Assembly (NCBI RefSeq): GCF_003007785.1
Contig: NZ_PXOH01000001.1
Location: forward strand, 124,001 to 188,000
From: Aphanothece hegewaldii CCALA 016
Lineage (GTDB): Bacteria; Cyanobacteriota; Cyanobacteriia; Cyanobacteriales; Microcystaceae
DNA: 64,000 nucleotides
Direction: 5' to 3'
The notes under the pieces were generated by a model. That model saw only the letters and a list, made by a program, of their open reading frames with translations. It searched no databases and was not told where the DNA came from. This document shows positions 16,986 through 27,340 of this stretch, one piece after another (within the stretch, counting starts at the first letter, position 1; every line of letters starts with the position of its first letter). The position numbers and the translations under genes are program-made.

Positions 16986-17441
16986 ATGAACTTCAATCAA
17001 TTTTTAGCCACATCTCTTTTATTGATGACTTCTGGCCTAACTTTTCCTCTTGTTACTGTAGCGCAAAACCCACCAGCTAGTACATTTCAACCAGGACCTT
17101 GGCAACCTATCGCTAGGGTAGATACACAGCGTCCTGTCGGAGTTAAGATTATTAATCAGACCGATATTTTATTAGATTATGACCTTACTGCTAATGTTAA
17201 TGCGTCTCCTGTACAAATCAACCCCGGCGAACCAGCAACCTTAAAAACGGTAAGAATTCCAGCGTATATTTTAATTAATCGTTCCGTTTCTACCAGCGAG
17301 TTTCCGACTTATAGTCTAATTTATGCGGTTTCTGTAGATGAAAATAATATGGTTACTGTGACTGTTACCAAAGGAGGTAATGATTCACCCGGATATAGTA
17401 CTCTTAATATCAATAGACAAGGTGCGATTTTTGCTTACTAA
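16986..17441 (+). CDS. Secreted protein of unknown function
   Basis: 151 residues with a cleavable signal peptide (MNFNQFLATSLLLMTSGLTF, then VTVAQ). The mature part is predicted all-beta, with a proline-rich start and INQTDILLDYDLTANVNASP. There are no Cys and no catalytic motif that I recognise. The stop overlaps by 4 bases the stop of the convergent Hsp70-like gene. Probably periplasmic or cell-surface. Confidence 0.7.
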   Translation: MNFNQFLATSLLLMTSGLTFPLVTVAQNPPASTFQPGPWQPIARVDTQRPVGVKIINQTDILLDYDLTANVNASPVQINPGEPATLKTVRIPAYILINRSVSTSEFPTYSLIYAVSVDENNMVTVTVTKGGNDSPGYSTLNINRQGAIFAY

Positions 17442-19030
17442 CTTAACTGCGCGACAATTTGATTATTGAGTAATAGATCTTGAGTCAATAAATCTTCGAC
17501 GGTAATTCTTAATTGACGTAGTTGATCGACTTTGAATGATACTTTAACACGATCGCGTCCTGGATACCCCAAAGGATTAAGTTTAGCAATAGTACGACTT
17601 CCGTCACGATCATTCAAGGGTTGTACTATTGTTTCCCCTCCTCCAATTGTACGAGTAATGAGACGATCGCCATCAAAATAAACTTCAGTTCCGCTACTTT
17701 CGGACCCCAATTCACCGATAATTAATTCAATACTCGGTTGTGCTTCGACGGATGCCCCTAAAACTAATTCTACAGGTTCTCCCATTGGATAAGGTTGCCC
17801 CGTTTTAATAATTGGGTGCCAACTGTGACGATTAATTTTTCGGTTCCAATAGCGAATCCCATAGCTATGATAGAGGAAGTCTTTAACTTCGATTCCTTGA
17901 GCGAGTTGCAGGGCACCAACCGCTATGGCTTCAAAAGGGCGATCGTATTTTATTTTAGCTGCATCAAAGTATTCTTTCACCCAATTTTGTACCGAGGGAA
18001 TTTGTACTGTACCTCCAACTAATAAAACCCCATCAATATCACTGACTTCTATTCCGTTGCGTCTTGCTTGCTGTAGAACTTGCGTCATGAGATCATCTAA
18101 TTGATTAAAGAAATTCTGTTGTTTTAGAATCTCCTCAAATTGTTCTCGTGTTAGACTCAGTTCATAACTATCAAAAGTTTCATCATTAAAATAAACTTCT
18201 GTGGCTGCGGTTTGGGTGGATAATTGTATTTTAAGACGTTCTGCTAAACGAGTTGTTAAAGAAGTTTTAGGTAAATCTTGGGTTTTATAAAAATAGTCTA
18301 CTAACCAATTATCGATATCTGTTCCACCTAAACTGGTTCCCGCTTTGGCTAAAACTCTAGCTAATTTTGTTTTTTGTGCAGAATTATTACCTAAGCTTTT
18401 TTCACCCCATTTTAAAATAAATCCTTGAGTTTTTTTCTGTCCTAATTCTAGCTGAACTAAGGATAAATCAACGGTTCCGCCCCCAAAATCAACGACTAAA
18501 AGTAATTCTTTGCCTAATGTTCCATAACCTAAAGCTGCTGCGGTGGGTTCATCAAGAAGCCGAATTTGTTCAATTTTCCAGCTTTGACAAACTTGACTTA
18601 ACCAATTGCGATAGGTTTCAAAACTATCAACAGGAACCGTTAAAACGAGTGATTGAGGAATTTCTGAGGTTTCCCTTATTAGTTGTTTGATGATGGTAGA
18701 TAAAAACCATTCGCCGACTTGTTCAAAAGTAACAACATTATCGTCTAATTCGGGTAAAAAACCTTGAATTTGTGCGCCAATTCCCCGTTTAAAACTACGA
18801 AAGAAGCGAGAATCAGAGTTATTATTCAATCCTTGATCATAAACTTGTTGTCCCGCGATGACTTGACCCTGACTCGCATCTTGAACATAAACTAAACTAG
18901 GAATCAACGGGGGATTATTTCCCACTTGTTGAGAAAGTCCAGAGAGTTTAATGATTTCTGGCTGTTCGGTGACAGCATTCCAACGGGTAATAACGGTATT
19001 ACTGGTTCCGAAATCGATGGCGTAGAACAC
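17438..19030 (-). CDS. Hsp70 (DnaK-like) family protein with short C-terminal part
   Basis: 530 residues. The actin-like ATPase domain shows its phosphate loops: FYAIDFGTSNTVITRWN, LLVVDFGGGTVDLSLVQ and VLLVGGTVQIPSVQNWV, with LLDEPTAAALGYG between. It spans about residues 1-370. The remaining 150 residues form only a short beta-type substrate-binding part (YPMGEPVELVLGASVEAQPS, RVKVSFKVDQLRQLRITVED) without the helical lid or the acidic DnaK tail. It lies alone, away from dnaJ or grpE. Cyanobacteria carry several such divergent Hsp70 proteins; the clients are unknown. Confidence 0.9.
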   Translation of the reverse strand: MFYAIDFGTSNTVITRWNAVTEQPEIIKLSGLSQQVGNNPPLIPSLVYVQDASQGQVIAGQQVYDQGLNNNSDSRFFRSFKRGIGAQIQGFLPELDDNVVTFEQVGEWFLSTIIKQLIRETSEIPQSLVLTVPVDSFETYRNWLSQVCQSWKIEQIRLLDEPTAAALGYGTLGKELLLVVDFGGGTVDLSLVQLELGQKKTQGFILKWGEKSLGNNSAQKTKLARVLAKAGTSLGGTDIDNWLVDYFYKTQDLPKTSLTTRLAERLKIQLSTQTAATEVYFNDETFDSYELSLTREQFEEILKQQNFFNQLDDLMTQVLQQARRNGIEVSDIDGVLLVGGTVQIPSVQNWVKEYFDAAKIKYDRPFEAIAVGALQLAQGIEVKDFLYHSYGIRYWNRKINRHSWHPIIKTGQPYPMGEPVELVLGASVEAQPSIELIIGELGSESSGTEVYFDGDRLITRTIGGGETIVQPLNDRDGSRTIAKLNPLGYPGRDRVKVSFKVDQLRQLRITVEDLLTQDLLLNNQIVAQLS

Positions 19031-19150
19031 TGATAGGATAAATGTAGATGGACGGCAAGAATTATTTTATCCGATTTTCCTCAATGTTCGGCAATACTTA
19101 CAGGGTGAATTTCAAAGAAAAAATAATTTAATGATTAAGATTCCGACCTT

Positions 19151-20101
19151 TTAATAAAAATGGGGTACGAAAAATTGTTCATTACGAGGAGGACGAATAT
19201 AATCGGCGGCGGGTTTTCTCGGTGGTAAGATTAGAGGATCGGGGGTAAGATCTTCATAGGGAATTTTGCTCAAAATATGTTTGATACAATTTAATCTTGC
19301 GCGTTTTTTATCATCCGCTTCAACAGTAAACCAAGGGGCTTCAGGAATATTAGTATGGGCAAACATTTTATCTTTTGCTTGAGAATATTCTACCCAGCGC
19401 TCTCTCGATTCTAAGTCCATTGGGCTAAGTTTCCAACGACGGGCAGGATCTAACAGACGGGATTGAAATCTGGTTTCTTGTTCATGATCGCTAACTGAAA
19501 ACCAGTATTTAAGGAGAACTATACCCGATCGCACTAACATTCTCTCAAACTCTGGACAGGAAAAGAGAAACTCTTTATACTGTTCTTCAGTGCAGAAGCC
19601 CATCACGTGTTCAACACCTGCCCGATTATACCAACTACGGTCAAATAAAACAATTTCGCCCGCCGATGGCAAGTGTTCTACATAACGCTGAAAATACCAT
19701 TGAGTTTTCTGTAAATCCGAAGGCGTTCCCAAAGCAACAACACGACATCCTCTGGGGTTAAGCGGTTCAGTGATTCGCTTAATTGTGCCTCCTTTACCGG
19801 CTGCATCTCGTCCCTCAAATATGAGGACTACACGCAATCCTACGTGTTTAATCCAGTATTGCATCTTCACGAGTTCTACCTGAAGACGCATTAATTCTTT
19901 TTCATAAAATTTATTATTTAGTTTACTTGTCTGACCTTCATCATTACTATTATTAAGATTGTCTAATTGTTGTGAAGGTTCGTAAATATCATCTTTTGGT
20001 TTTTTCTTTTGTTTCTTCGCTTTTTTCTTGGCTTTTTGCTCTTTTTTGCCTACACCATCATTCAATTCATGTATAGCATTTTCGATAATTTCACTCATCA
20101 A
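19151..20101 (-). CDS. ppk2: Polyphosphate kinase 2
   Basis: 316 residues. The PPK2 fold shows Walker A LIFEGRDAAGKGGTIKRITE (about residues 94-113), FDRSWYNRAGVEHVMGFC and the lid Arg region DPARRWKLSPMDLESRERW. The enzyme transfers phosphate between polyphosphate and nucleoside mono- or diphosphates in the cytosol. The first 40 residues contain an unusual Lys-rich tract (KKEQKAKKKAKKQKKKPK), which could bind polyphosphate or nucleic acid. Start at ATG 20101 or 20098. It is flanked by a 338-bp non-coding stretch. Confidence 0.95.
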   Translation of the reverse strand: MMSEIIENAIHELNDGVGKKEQKAKKKAKKQKKKPKDDIYEPSQQLDNLNNSNDEGQTSKLNNKFYEKELMRLQVELVKMQYWIKHVGLRVVLIFEGRDAAGKGGTIKRITEPLNPRGCRVVALGTPSDLQKTQWYFQRYVEHLPSAGEIVLFDRSWYNRAGVEHVMGFCTEEQYKEFLFSCPEFERMLVRSGIVLLKYWFSVSDHEQETRFQSRLLDPARRWKLSPMDLESRERWVEYSQAKDKMFAHTNIPEAPWFTVEADDKKRARLNCIKHILSKIPYEDLTPDPLILPPRKPAADYIRPPRNEQFFVPHFY

Positions 20102-20439
20102 TTTACCTCATATTTTGAGAAAGATGTTTAGTTCAAAAACGTATTTAGTCTTTTTAGATCAAGCTTTATACCAAATCCCATTAATAGGACTGTTGATATT
20201 CTAACTGGGAGATTTTCCTCATTTGGCTCTCTTAATCTTTTCTTATAGATCTGTCTAAAGAATGTTTTTATAAAAATAGTTCATAGTGGACTTTCAGAAT
20301 ATCTGTAATATGCACTTTCTTAAGATAATGCTACTAAAAAAGAAAATCAGCCATTCTTGTAAAAATGTATAAGATTGACTTGAGATACCGCTAATTCTAA
20401 ACTCCGATTAGATTAATCTCGATTGGAGACTTAAAATTT
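20102..20439. other. Non-coding region between divergent ppk2 and aldolase-like genes
   Basis: 338 AT-rich bases with no credible gene. An imperfect palindrome at 20402-20428 (CTCCGATTAGAT, then ATCTCGATTGGAG) contains the GGAG that would serve as ribosome-binding site of the gene at 20440, so it might hide that site. No promoter boxes are clear enough to call. Confidence 0.4.
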
Positions 20440-21054
20440 ATGTTTGATGAAGGATACACTAAGTACGACTGTAACTGGATTATAGCTGATCCCTTACCTC
20501 AAACAAGAATTGAAAAAATGAATCAATGGCGAACAAAATTTTATCAACTGGGACTCATTGGACAGTATGAAAATGGGATCGGATTTGGTAACATTAGCAT
20601 TCGTGAGGGCAATTCTTCAAAGTTTATTATTTCTGGTACTCAAACTGGGGGAATGAACACGCTTACCTCACAACACTATACAACGGTGATTGATTATAAT
20701 TGGGAAAAAAATCATTTAACCTGTTTTGGCCCGATACAAGCTTCTTCAGAATCTTTGACGCATGGGGCAATTTATCAAGCAAACCCCGAAATTAATGGGA
20801 TTATTCATGTACATCATTTAGAACTCTGGCGAAATTTAATGGATGAGGTTCCAACAACTTCCGCAGAAATAGAATATGGAACCCCGCAAATGGCTAAAGA
20901 AATTATCCGTTTATGTCGTGAAGCTAATTTACTCAAAGCTCAAATTTTGGTGATGAAAGGACATTTAGAAGGTATTATTGCTTTTGGAAAAAGTTTAGAT
21001 GAAGCCGCTAATTTACTTCTAAAATATTTTTATGTGTCTAAAGGTTTGAGTTGA
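20440..21054 (+). CDS. Class II aldolase/adducin-domain protein
   Basis: 204 residues covering one class II aldolase fold: GIGFGNISIREGNSSKFIIS, SSESLTHGAIYQANPEINGI, then the metal-binding IHVHHLELW and VMKGHLEGIIAFGKSLDEA. Members are zinc enzymes such as fuculose-phosphate aldolase or methylthioribulose-phosphate dehydratase. The residues that would decide the substrate are not clear by eye, and no pathway gene is adjacent. The HxHH pair and the later GH are present, so it may bind a metal. It overlaps the convergent gene's stop by 25 bp. Confidence 0.8.
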   Translation: MFDEGYTKYDCNWIIADPLPQTRIEKMNQWRTKFYQLGLIGQYENGIGFGNISIREGNSSKFIISGTQTGGMNTLTSQHYTTVIDYNWEKNHLTCFGPIQASSESLTHGAIYQANPEINGIIHVHHLELWRNLMDEVPTTSAEIEYGTPQMAKEIIRLCREANLLKAQILVMKGHLEGIIAFGKSLDEAANLLLKYFYVSKGLS

Positions 21055-21557
21055 AAGTCATAGTAACTTACACCTTTTAATGATTCAACTCTAAAGCTAT
21101 AAACTCCTTCTACTGTTGTGGTAAAGGTACAATACGCATTACTATTCGGACTACTATCTTGTGCAAGTTGTTCACCCTCTGGAGATTCGATATACAGGTT
21201 AAAATCAACATTAGGTTCACTGGGAATGACTGCAACACTCCAAGATGATTTACTAGGTAAACGATGATGATATAAACGCGATAATAAAATGGATACAGGA
21301 GCAACGTTAATAGTAAAACTACAATCTTTTGGGGCTACAACTTTGAATTGATATATCCCATCAGCAAAACTGGTAAAGGTACAGTACGCATCAGGTTCAC
21401 TACTAGCATCTTTGGCTATTTCCTTACCCTGGGGATCGAAAATATAAAGATCAAAATCGATGTTAGAATTTTCTGGAATGACGGAGACGCGCCAAGTTTT
21501 GCCGCTATTCAATTGGGCACTGTAGATTTGCTGAAACTCATTCATAGGTTTATTCAT
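21030..21557 (-). CDS. Protein with two beta-sandwich (PPC-like) repeats
   Basis: 175 residues made of two similar halves of about 80 residues. WRVSVIPENSNIDFDLYIFD and AYCTFTSFADGIYQFKVVAP in the first match WSVAVIPSEPNVDFNLYIES and AYCTFTTTVEGVYSFRVESL in the second. This is the pattern of the bacterial pre-peptidase C-terminal (PPC) domain. There is no signal peptide and no enzyme domain, so it appears to be a stand-alone binding protein, function unknown. It is convergent with the aldolase-like gene, and their ends overlap. Confidence 0.72.
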   Translation of the reverse strand: MNKPMNEFQQIYSAQLNSGKTWRVSVIPENSNIDFDLYIFDPQGKEIAKDASSEPDAYCTFTSFADGIYQFKVVAPKDCSFTINVAPVSILLSRLYHHRLPSKSSWSVAVIPSEPNVDFNLYIESPEGEQLAQDSSPNSNAYCTFTTTVEGVYSFRVESLKGVSYYDFQLKPLDT

Positions 21558-21641
21558 CGTTGAATATTGAATCTTTATGTCATGATTTCATAACAGAATG
21601 TTAGTAGAGACGTGCCATGAAGCGTCTTTACATTTTCTAGA

Positions 21642-22421
21642 TTAATGTAAAATCTGCGATAAAAATTTTTGTGTACGCTCATTGCTAGGGTTATTAAAAA
21701 ATCGGTCGGGTGTGGTATCTTCAATTAAGAGACCATCCGCCATAAAAACAATGCGATCGGCGACTTCACGAGCAAAACCGACTTCATGGGTGACACAAAC
21801 CATTGTCATACCAGAATCTGCTAAATTTCGCATTACGTCTAAAACTTCTTTAATCATTTCAGGATCGAGGGCGGAAGTGGGTTCATCAAATAACATGATT
21901 TTCGGTTGCATAGCTAAAGCACGTGCGATCGCTACTCGTTGTTGTTGCCCTCCAGATAATTGATTGGGGTATTTTTTCGCTTGATGGAGAATTCCAACTC
22001 GTTCTAAAAGTTGCGTGGCAATTAAGTCGGCTTTTTTCGGGTTCCATCTGCGGACATATATCGGACCCAACGTTACATTATCCATTACCGTTAGATGGGG
22101 AAACAAATTAAATTGCTGAAATACCATTCCCACTTCACTGCGAATTGTATCAATATTTTTTAGATTGTGAGTTAGTTGGATTCCATCAACGGTAATTGTT
22201 CCTTTTTCAAAAGGTTCTAAAGCGTTGAAAGTCCGAATAAATGTTGATTTACCCGAACCTGATGGCCCCATAATCACGACGACTTCCCCTTGATTGACCG
22301 TTAAACTAACGCCTTTAAGAACATGAAAGCCGTTATTATACCACTTTTCTACATTTTTGGCAATAATTATCGGTTCTAAATTTGTTGTTGAATTACTGCG
22401 GTTGGGTTCAATTTGCGTCAT
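21642..22421 (-). CDS. Polar amino-acid ABC transporter ATP-binding protein (GlnQ/HisP type)
   Basis: 259 residues with a complete ABC ATPase: Walker A MGPSGSGKSTFIR, Q-loop VFQQFNLFPHLTV, signature LSGGQQQRVAIARALA, Walker B IMLFDEPTSALDPE and switch His in VCVTHEVGFA. The short DNVTLGPI segment and the overall length are those of the polar amino-acid uptake family. It powers uptake at the cytoplasmic face. No permease or binding protein is next to it, so its partners must be encoded elsewhere, as is common in cyanobacteria. Confidence 0.93.
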   Translation of the reverse strand: MTQIEPNRSNSTTNLEPIIIAKNVEKWYNNGFHVLKGVSLTVNQGEVVVIMGPSGSGKSTFIRTFNALEPFEKGTITVDGIQLTHNLKNIDTIRSEVGMVFQQFNLFPHLTVMDNVTLGPIYVRRWNPKKADLIATQLLERVGILHQAKKYPNQLSGGQQQRVAIARALAMQPKIMLFDEPTSALDPEMIKEVLDVMRNLADSGMTMVCVTHEVGFAREVADRIVFMADGLLIEDTTPDRFFNNPSNERTQKFLSQILH

Positions 22422-22625
22422 TTAAAAATGATTAAATATAAAAATAAGTTTTTGTCAAGCTTTCTTTAACTGTTCTATCACAGAATCTTGTTACTGACCT
22501 ATTAGGGGATGACTTCAAAGGTTTTTATCACTCTGATAATTTTTACTAGCTTTTCCCTTGGGCTGATCTTAAAGCTTTTTCAACAACACAATGTTAAGAT
22601 CTGTTGAGAAGTTTGCCATTAGGAC

Positions 22626-23384
22626 ATGACATCATTTGTGTTTGGTAGTCTACCCTTTTCTAATCAAGGCGGCGATCAGATCGTCAGCAAAGCAGTCAGC
22701 GCGGCTATTGCGGCTCTTTTTAAACGGACTGGTAAACTAGAAGCTAAAGTCCGGGCTGAACCTGTTGCGAAACTTCTGCAAGGAAGTATAGACGGGTTCG
22801 ATTTTATCGGGAACGGAATGTTAATGTATAACGGATTGCGAATCGAAGCAATGGAGTTATATGTACAAGCTGTATCGATCGATTTTAGTGCCATTTTTAC
22901 AGGACAAGTTAAACTCAGACAACCAACACAAGCAAGTCTCAGGGTTATTTTAACAGAAGAAGATTTAACAACTTCTTTCAATACACCATTTGTTGTCGAA
23001 AAATTACAGGGTTTACAATATCAAGATCAATCGCTACATTTTCAGAATACGCAAATGATTTTAAATGATGACAAGTCATTACGTTTAAAGACAGCGATCC
23101 GAGTAGGTGAAGCATCAGAACCCCTTGACGTGGATATGACGGCTTTTTTAAATGTTGAAGATCGCAGTAAAATTCAGTTTATTAACGTCACCTATCAAGG
23201 AAGTGAAGAAGCACAAGAATTAGGAAAAGCATTGATCGATCACGTCAATAATTTGATGGATCTTGATAAATTTGCCTTAGAAGGGACTCAAATTAAAATA
23301 GATCGAGCCAGAATTAAAGATCAACAAATTGTTTTTTATGGAGTTGCTCAAATTAATCAGTTTCCACAAAAGAAACCCAAATAA
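22626..23384 (+). CDS. DUF2993 (LmeA-like) phospholipid-binding-type protein
   Basis: 252 residues. The DUF2993 plan is visible: an N-terminal part with VSKAVSAAIAALFKRTGKLE, repeated beta strands (DGFDFIGNGMLMYNGLRIEA, YVQAVSIDFSAIFTGQVKL), ASLRVILTEEDLTTSFNTPF and the C-terminal KIDRARIKDQQIVFYGVAQI. In actinobacteria a member (LmeA) binds phospholipids; the cyanobacterial role is not known. No clear signal peptide is visible. It is divergent from the amino-acid ABC ATPase, with 204 bp between them. Confidence 0.82.
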   Translation: MTSFVFGSLPFSNQGGDQIVSKAVSAAIAALFKRTGKLEAKVRAEPVAKLLQGSIDGFDFIGNGMLMYNGLRIEAMELYVQAVSIDFSAIFTGQVKLRQPTQASLRVILTEEDLTTSFNTPFVVEKLQGLQYQDQSLHFQNTQMILNDDKSLRLKTAIRVGEASEPLDVDMTAFLNVEDRSKIQFINVTYQGSEEAQELGKALIDHVNNLMDLDKFALEGTQIKIDRARIKDQQIVFYGVAQINQFPQKKPK

Positions 23385-23526
23385 AGCCGATCATTTGTAC
23401 TAAAATTAGAATAACTGATCAATCATGATATTTTTATGATGTTCAGTGATTCCATTTTTTTAAGAAAGCCTGATCATGACTAACTTCTTGACAATGAACG
23501 ACAAATCTTAGTCCCTACTGTATTGT

Positions 23527-23931
23527 CTAGATCGGATGGGCTTCAACAATTTCTAAAACTTGATTGACAAAAGCTTGATGATCGACTACAGGTTTAGAAA
23601 TGTAGCCATCAGCGCCACTTTGTTTTAGAAAATTCTCACGATCGCCCTCCATCGCATGAGCAGTGACTAAAATAATCGGTAAAGATGCTGTATCTGGATT
23701 CGCTTTCAACATCTGCGTTATCTTAATTCCATCAACAGACTGACCTCGATATGTACTATGAGCCAAAGAAACATCCATAAGGATCAGATCAGCTTCTTTG
23801 TGCTGGGCGATCCGCATTACTTCTTCGACATCTTCGGTTCCTTTTACCTCTAGACCGCCTCGTTTTGTCAGAATTTTGGCAAAAACTCGATAATTAAGAG
23901 GATCATCTTCTACAATCAAAACGGTTGTCAT
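23527..23931 (-). CDS. Single-domain response regulator (CheY-like)
   Basis: 134 residues, receiver domain only. The acidic pocket is VEDD near residue 9; the phospho-acceptor Asp is in LILMDVSL (residue 54); the Thr of ILVTAH and the Lys of ISKPV complete the site. A slightly long loop ([12 protein letters not shown]) follows the acceptor Asp. There is no output domain, so it probably acts by protein contact within a phosphorelay. No kinase is adjacent. It is divergent from the topoisomerase gene. Confidence 0.93.
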   Translation of the reverse strand: MTTVLIVEDDPLNYRVFAKILTKRGGLEVKGTEDVEEVMRIAQHKEADLILMDVSLAHSTYRGQSVDGIKITQMLKANPDTASLPIILVTAHAMEGDRENFLKQSGADGYISKPVVDHQAFVNQVLEIVEAHPI

Positions 23932-24039
23932 AAGAATTGTACTAAAGAAGTATTGTTAATAGAGGAGGAATTCACGACAATCCTCACTGTCTCGATACTA
24001 CTGGAAGAAAAACACAAGTCAATTAGGAAAACAGGACTC

Positions 24040-26598
24040 ATGGCAAAGCAATTAAATATTTTGACAAGGGGTCAAATTCTCCCCACAGCTTTACATCAAG
24101 AGATGGAACGCTCTTATCTAGAGTATGCCATGAGTGTAATCGTTGGACGCGCTTTACCCGATGTCAGAGATGGGCTAAAACCAGTACATCGTCGTATTTT
24201 GTATGCGATGTATGAACTGGGTTTAACGTCCGATCGCCCTTTTCGTAAATGCGCCCGTGTGGTTGGGGATGTGTTAGGAAAATATCATCCTCATGGCGAT
24301 CAATCGGTTTATGAAGCCCTTGTGCGTATGGTACAAGATTTTACGACCCGTTATCCACTTTTATCGGGTCATGGGAATTTTGGTTCAGTGGATAATGATC
24401 CAGCGGCCGCAATGCGTTACACTGAAACTCGTCTGGCTGCTGTAGCGGACATAGCAATGTTACAGGGAATTAGTGAGGCGATCGTTGATTTTACAAATAA
24501 CTTCGATAACTCTCAACAAGAACCCGTAGTTTTGCCCGCACAGTTACCGTTTTTGATCCTTAATGGTTGTACAGGGATCGCGGTTGGGATGGCGACAAAT
24601 GTTCCTCCCCATAACGCAGGTGAAATCATTGATGGATTAATTGCGTTGATCGATAATTCTAATTTGACAGATGAGGCGTTATGGAAGATTATACCAGGGC
24701 CAGATTTTCCTACAGGCGGGGAAATTTTAGATACTGAAGGTATTAAAGAAGCTTATCGTACTGGTAAAGGATTAATTCCGATACGCGGGGTGACAAAAAC
24801 TGAAACACTTTTTATAGAAGGGCGACGACGCAAAGAAAGAACCGCTATTATTGTTACTGAATTGCCCTATCAAGTGAATAAATCCGCTTGGATTGAAAAA
24901 GTTGCTGAGTTAGTCAATCATGGGAAAATAGAAGGAATTGCCGATATTAGAGATGAAAGCGATCGCCAAGGAATGCGGGTCGTCATTGAACTCAAGCGGG
25001 AAACCAATCCGAAAACGATTTTAAATGCACTATATCAACAAACAGCACTACAAATCAATTTTGGCGCGATTTTTCTGGCTTTAGTCAATAACCAACCGCG
25101 TCAATTATCATTACGTCAGTTACTCGAAGAATTTTTATCATTTCGTGAAACAACTCTCACCCGACAATACACCCACGAACTTACAGAAATTCAACAACGA
25201 GTACATCTACTTGAAGGGCTACTTCTCGCTTTAGAAAACCTAAAAACTGTCATCGAAATTTTGACCCTTGCTGCTGATGGAACAACGGCTAAACAAAGAT
25301 TTCAAGCCGAATTAGGAATTACAGAAGCTCAGTCCGATTCTATTTTAGCAATGCCTTTGCGTCGTCTGACGGGTTTAGAACGCCAAAAACTCCAAACAGA
25401 ATATACCGAGTTACAAAAACGAATTCAGGAGTTACAAACCTTACTCGGCGATCGTCATGAATTACTCAAAGCGTTAAAAAAAGATCTCAGAAGTCTAAAA
25501 CGAAAATTTACTGATGAGCGTCGTACTCGTATTTTGCCTCAACCCAAGTCAAAAAGCATCCCAGAAACCACACCAATAAAAACGAAAAAAACAAACATTC
25601 AAGAAACATCTATTAAAGACACCAAAACAAAACCCCCATTATCTAAACCCGAAGCATCTCTTCTAACTCTGTTTACCCCGCAAACACCGCCCGAAGATGC
25701 CTTTATTTGTCTGACGCATCAAGGAGAAATATACTGGACAAAGCCGATTAATGAAGAGAAAAACCGCGATAAAAAGCTTATTTTTGCCCAAAGCATTCAA
25801 AAAAGAGAAAATTTAATCGTTGTTACAGATAGTGGTAAAGCCTATCCTGTGGCAATTAGCGAAATTCCTCCACTAGAAAGTCAACCTGTATCGGTCTTGA
25901 CCCTTCTCTCAAAAACGGCTCAACAGGACACTAAAAGGGCTGTAAGCGTTTTCTTTTTGCCTGAAGGTCAAAAAAGAGGTGATATGCTGTTATTAAGCCA
26001 AGAAGGGCGAATTAAACGGCTTGACATGACAGAATTAGACCAGATTGGTAATCGTGGTTTAGCGTTAACGAAATTGAAAGAGCAAGACCGACTTAGTTAT
26101 GTTTGTTGGACAGAAGAGGGAGAAGAAGTAGCGATCGCAACATCAAGCGGGCGGATGTTACATTTTTGTGTTAACGATGAACAGATCCCAATCATGGGGC
26201 GCAATGCTCAAGGAAATACGGCTTTACGGTTGCGGTATGGTGAAGCAATTGTTGGCTGTGTCACCCTAAAATCAAAAGATAATTTACTTTTAGTGTCTCA
26301 GTTGGGTTATGGAAAACGGGTACCAATTAATATATTACGTTTTACAAAACTGGGCGAATTGGGGACAACGGCTTTACAATTTTCCAGTAAAAGCGATAAC
26401 TTAGCAGGAATACTCAAAGCAGAAACCGATCACAAAGTGATAGTTTTAACGAATCAAAAGAGATATTTAATGATAGATACTAATTCCGTCGTTTTGGGTG
26501 GTAAAGATGGAGTCGGCGATCGCGTTGTCAAATTGCAAGCGTCAGAATCTATCATTACTCTCATCAATTCTTATGAGGAAGGATCAGGCACATTGTGA
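24040..26598 (+). CDS. Type IIA DNA topoisomerase subunit A (GyrA/ParC family), no GyrA box
   Basis: 852 residues from ATG 24040 ([18 protein letters not shown]). The frame extends 29 codons further upstream, but family members start here. The breakage-reunion domain shows [38 protein letters not shown] and the catalytic Tyr in [12 protein letters not shown] low-complexity Lys/Thr/Pro linker (about residues 510-555) leads to a beta-pinwheel C-terminal domain. The QRRGGKG-type GyrA box needed for DNA wrapping by gyrase is not present, so this is probably the second, ParC-like paralogue found in cyanobacteria. The last 4 bases overlap the ydcF-like gene. Confidence 0.9.
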   Translation: MAKQLNILTRGQILPTALHQEMERSYLEYAMSVIVGRALPDVRDGLKPVHRRILYAMYELGLTSDRPFRKCARVVGDVLGKYHPHGDQSVYEALVRMVQDFTTRYPLLSGHGNFGSVDNDPAAAMRYTETRLAAVADIAMLQGISEAIVDFTNNFDNSQQEPVVLPAQLPFLILNGCTGIAVGMATNVPPHNAGEIIDGLIALIDNSNLTDEALWKIIPGPDFPTGGEILDTEGIKEAYRTGKGLIPIRGVTKTETLFIEGRRRKERTAIIVTELPYQVNKSAWIEKVAELVNHGKIEGIADIRDESDRQGMRVVIELKRETNPKTILNALYQQTALQINFGAIFLALVNNQPRQLSLRQLLEEFLSFRETTLTRQYTHELTEIQQRVHLLEGLLLALENLKTVIEILTLAADGTTAKQRFQAELGITEAQSDSILAMPLRRLTGLERQKLQTEYTELQKRIQELQTLLGDRHELLKALKKDLRSLKRKFTDERRTRILPQPKSKSIPETTPIKTKKTNIQETSIKDTKTKPPLSKPEASLLTLFTPQTPPEDAFICLTHQGEIYWTKPINEEKNRDKKLIFAQSIQKRENLIVVTDSGKAYPVAISEIPPLESQPVSVLTLLSKTAQQDTKRAVSVFFLPEGQKRGDMLLLSQEGRIKRLDMTELDQIGNRGLALTKLKEQDRLSYVCWTEEGEEVAIATSSGRMLHFCVNDEQIPIMGRNAQGNTALRLRYGEAIVGCVTLKSKDNLLLVSQLGYGKRVPINILRFTKLGELGTTALQFSSKSDNLAGILKAETDHKVIVLTNQKRYLMIDTNSVVLGGKDGVGDRVVKLQASESIITLINSYEEGSGTL

Positions 26599-27320
26599 AG
26601 AAGCAAAAATTGGATCTGAGTCGTCATTTATTTTGGAAGAAAATAACCAGACTGTTTCGCTTTCTGTTGGTAGGAGTATTAGGGTTTATTTTACTCAGTC
26701 TTATCAATAATTTAGCGATTCGTCTTCCGCAAAATCTGACACAAGACGTAGATGCAATTTTAGTTTTAGGTGGCAGTGTGCAACGAGAAATTTATGCTAC
26801 AGAGTTAGCTGATGCTTATCCTAAGTTACCGATCTTGATCTCTCAAGGTTCTAGTGAACCATGTATTGTGGATTTATTCCGTTTTACGGGATCTCGAAAA
26901 AGCAATGTTTGGCTCGAAAAATGCGCTAATTCAACCTTTGAAAACTTTTTTTTTAGTGTACCTATTTTAAAGGATTGGGGTGTTCATAAAGTAAAAGTCG
27001 TCACTTCACCGACTCATTTACCGAGGGCAGAATGGCTTGTGAAAATTCATTTAGGCGCTCAAGGTATAGCCGCCGAAATGAGTATCGTTAAAGAAACTGG
27101 AATACCTGGAAATAATGAATCATTGATTAAAACAGGTTTAGATATCACTCGGAGTATGGTTTGGGGTATTTTCAGTCAGATTATTCGTCCTTACTGCTCT
27201 GATGTGACAGAATTATCTAAGGTTGATCTCAACAATTGGAAAAATCAAAATTATCAGTGTGAATCTCGCTTAAGACTGTATAAAAATTTGCAAAGAAAAA
27301 AACAAGGATTAGGTTTTTAA
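26595..27320 (+). CDS. YdcF/ElyC-family (DUF218) protein
   Basis: 241 residues from GTG 26595, overlapping the topoisomerase stop by 4 bases (GTGA), which implies translational coupling. One N-terminal membrane anchor ([17 protein letters not shown]) is followed by the DUF218 domain: [42 protein letters not shown] and [11 protein letters not shown]. Members are membrane-bound proteins linked to envelope carbohydrate metabolism; the exact reaction is unknown. Coupling to a topoisomerase gene is probably positional. Confidence 0.85.
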   Translation: MKKQKLDLSRHLFWKKITRLFRFLLVGVLGFILLSLINNLAIRLPQNLTQDVDAILVLGGSVQREIYATELADAYPKLPILISQGSSEPCIVDLFRFTGSRKSNVWLEKCANSTFENFFFSVPILKDWGVHKVKVVTSPTHLPRAEWLVKIHLGAQGIAAEMSIVKETGIPGNNESLIKTGLDITRSMVWGIFSQIIRPYCSDVTELSKVDLNNWKNQNYQCESRLRLYKNLQRKKQGLGF

Positions 27321-27340
27321 CTTCCTAATCCCTATACTAA

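Noticed and set aside
23953-24039. N-terminal extension of the topoisomerase A subunit
   Set aside because: The 29 extra residues are not typical of the family, and ATG 24040 has AGGA-type sequence upstream and a family-like N-terminus.
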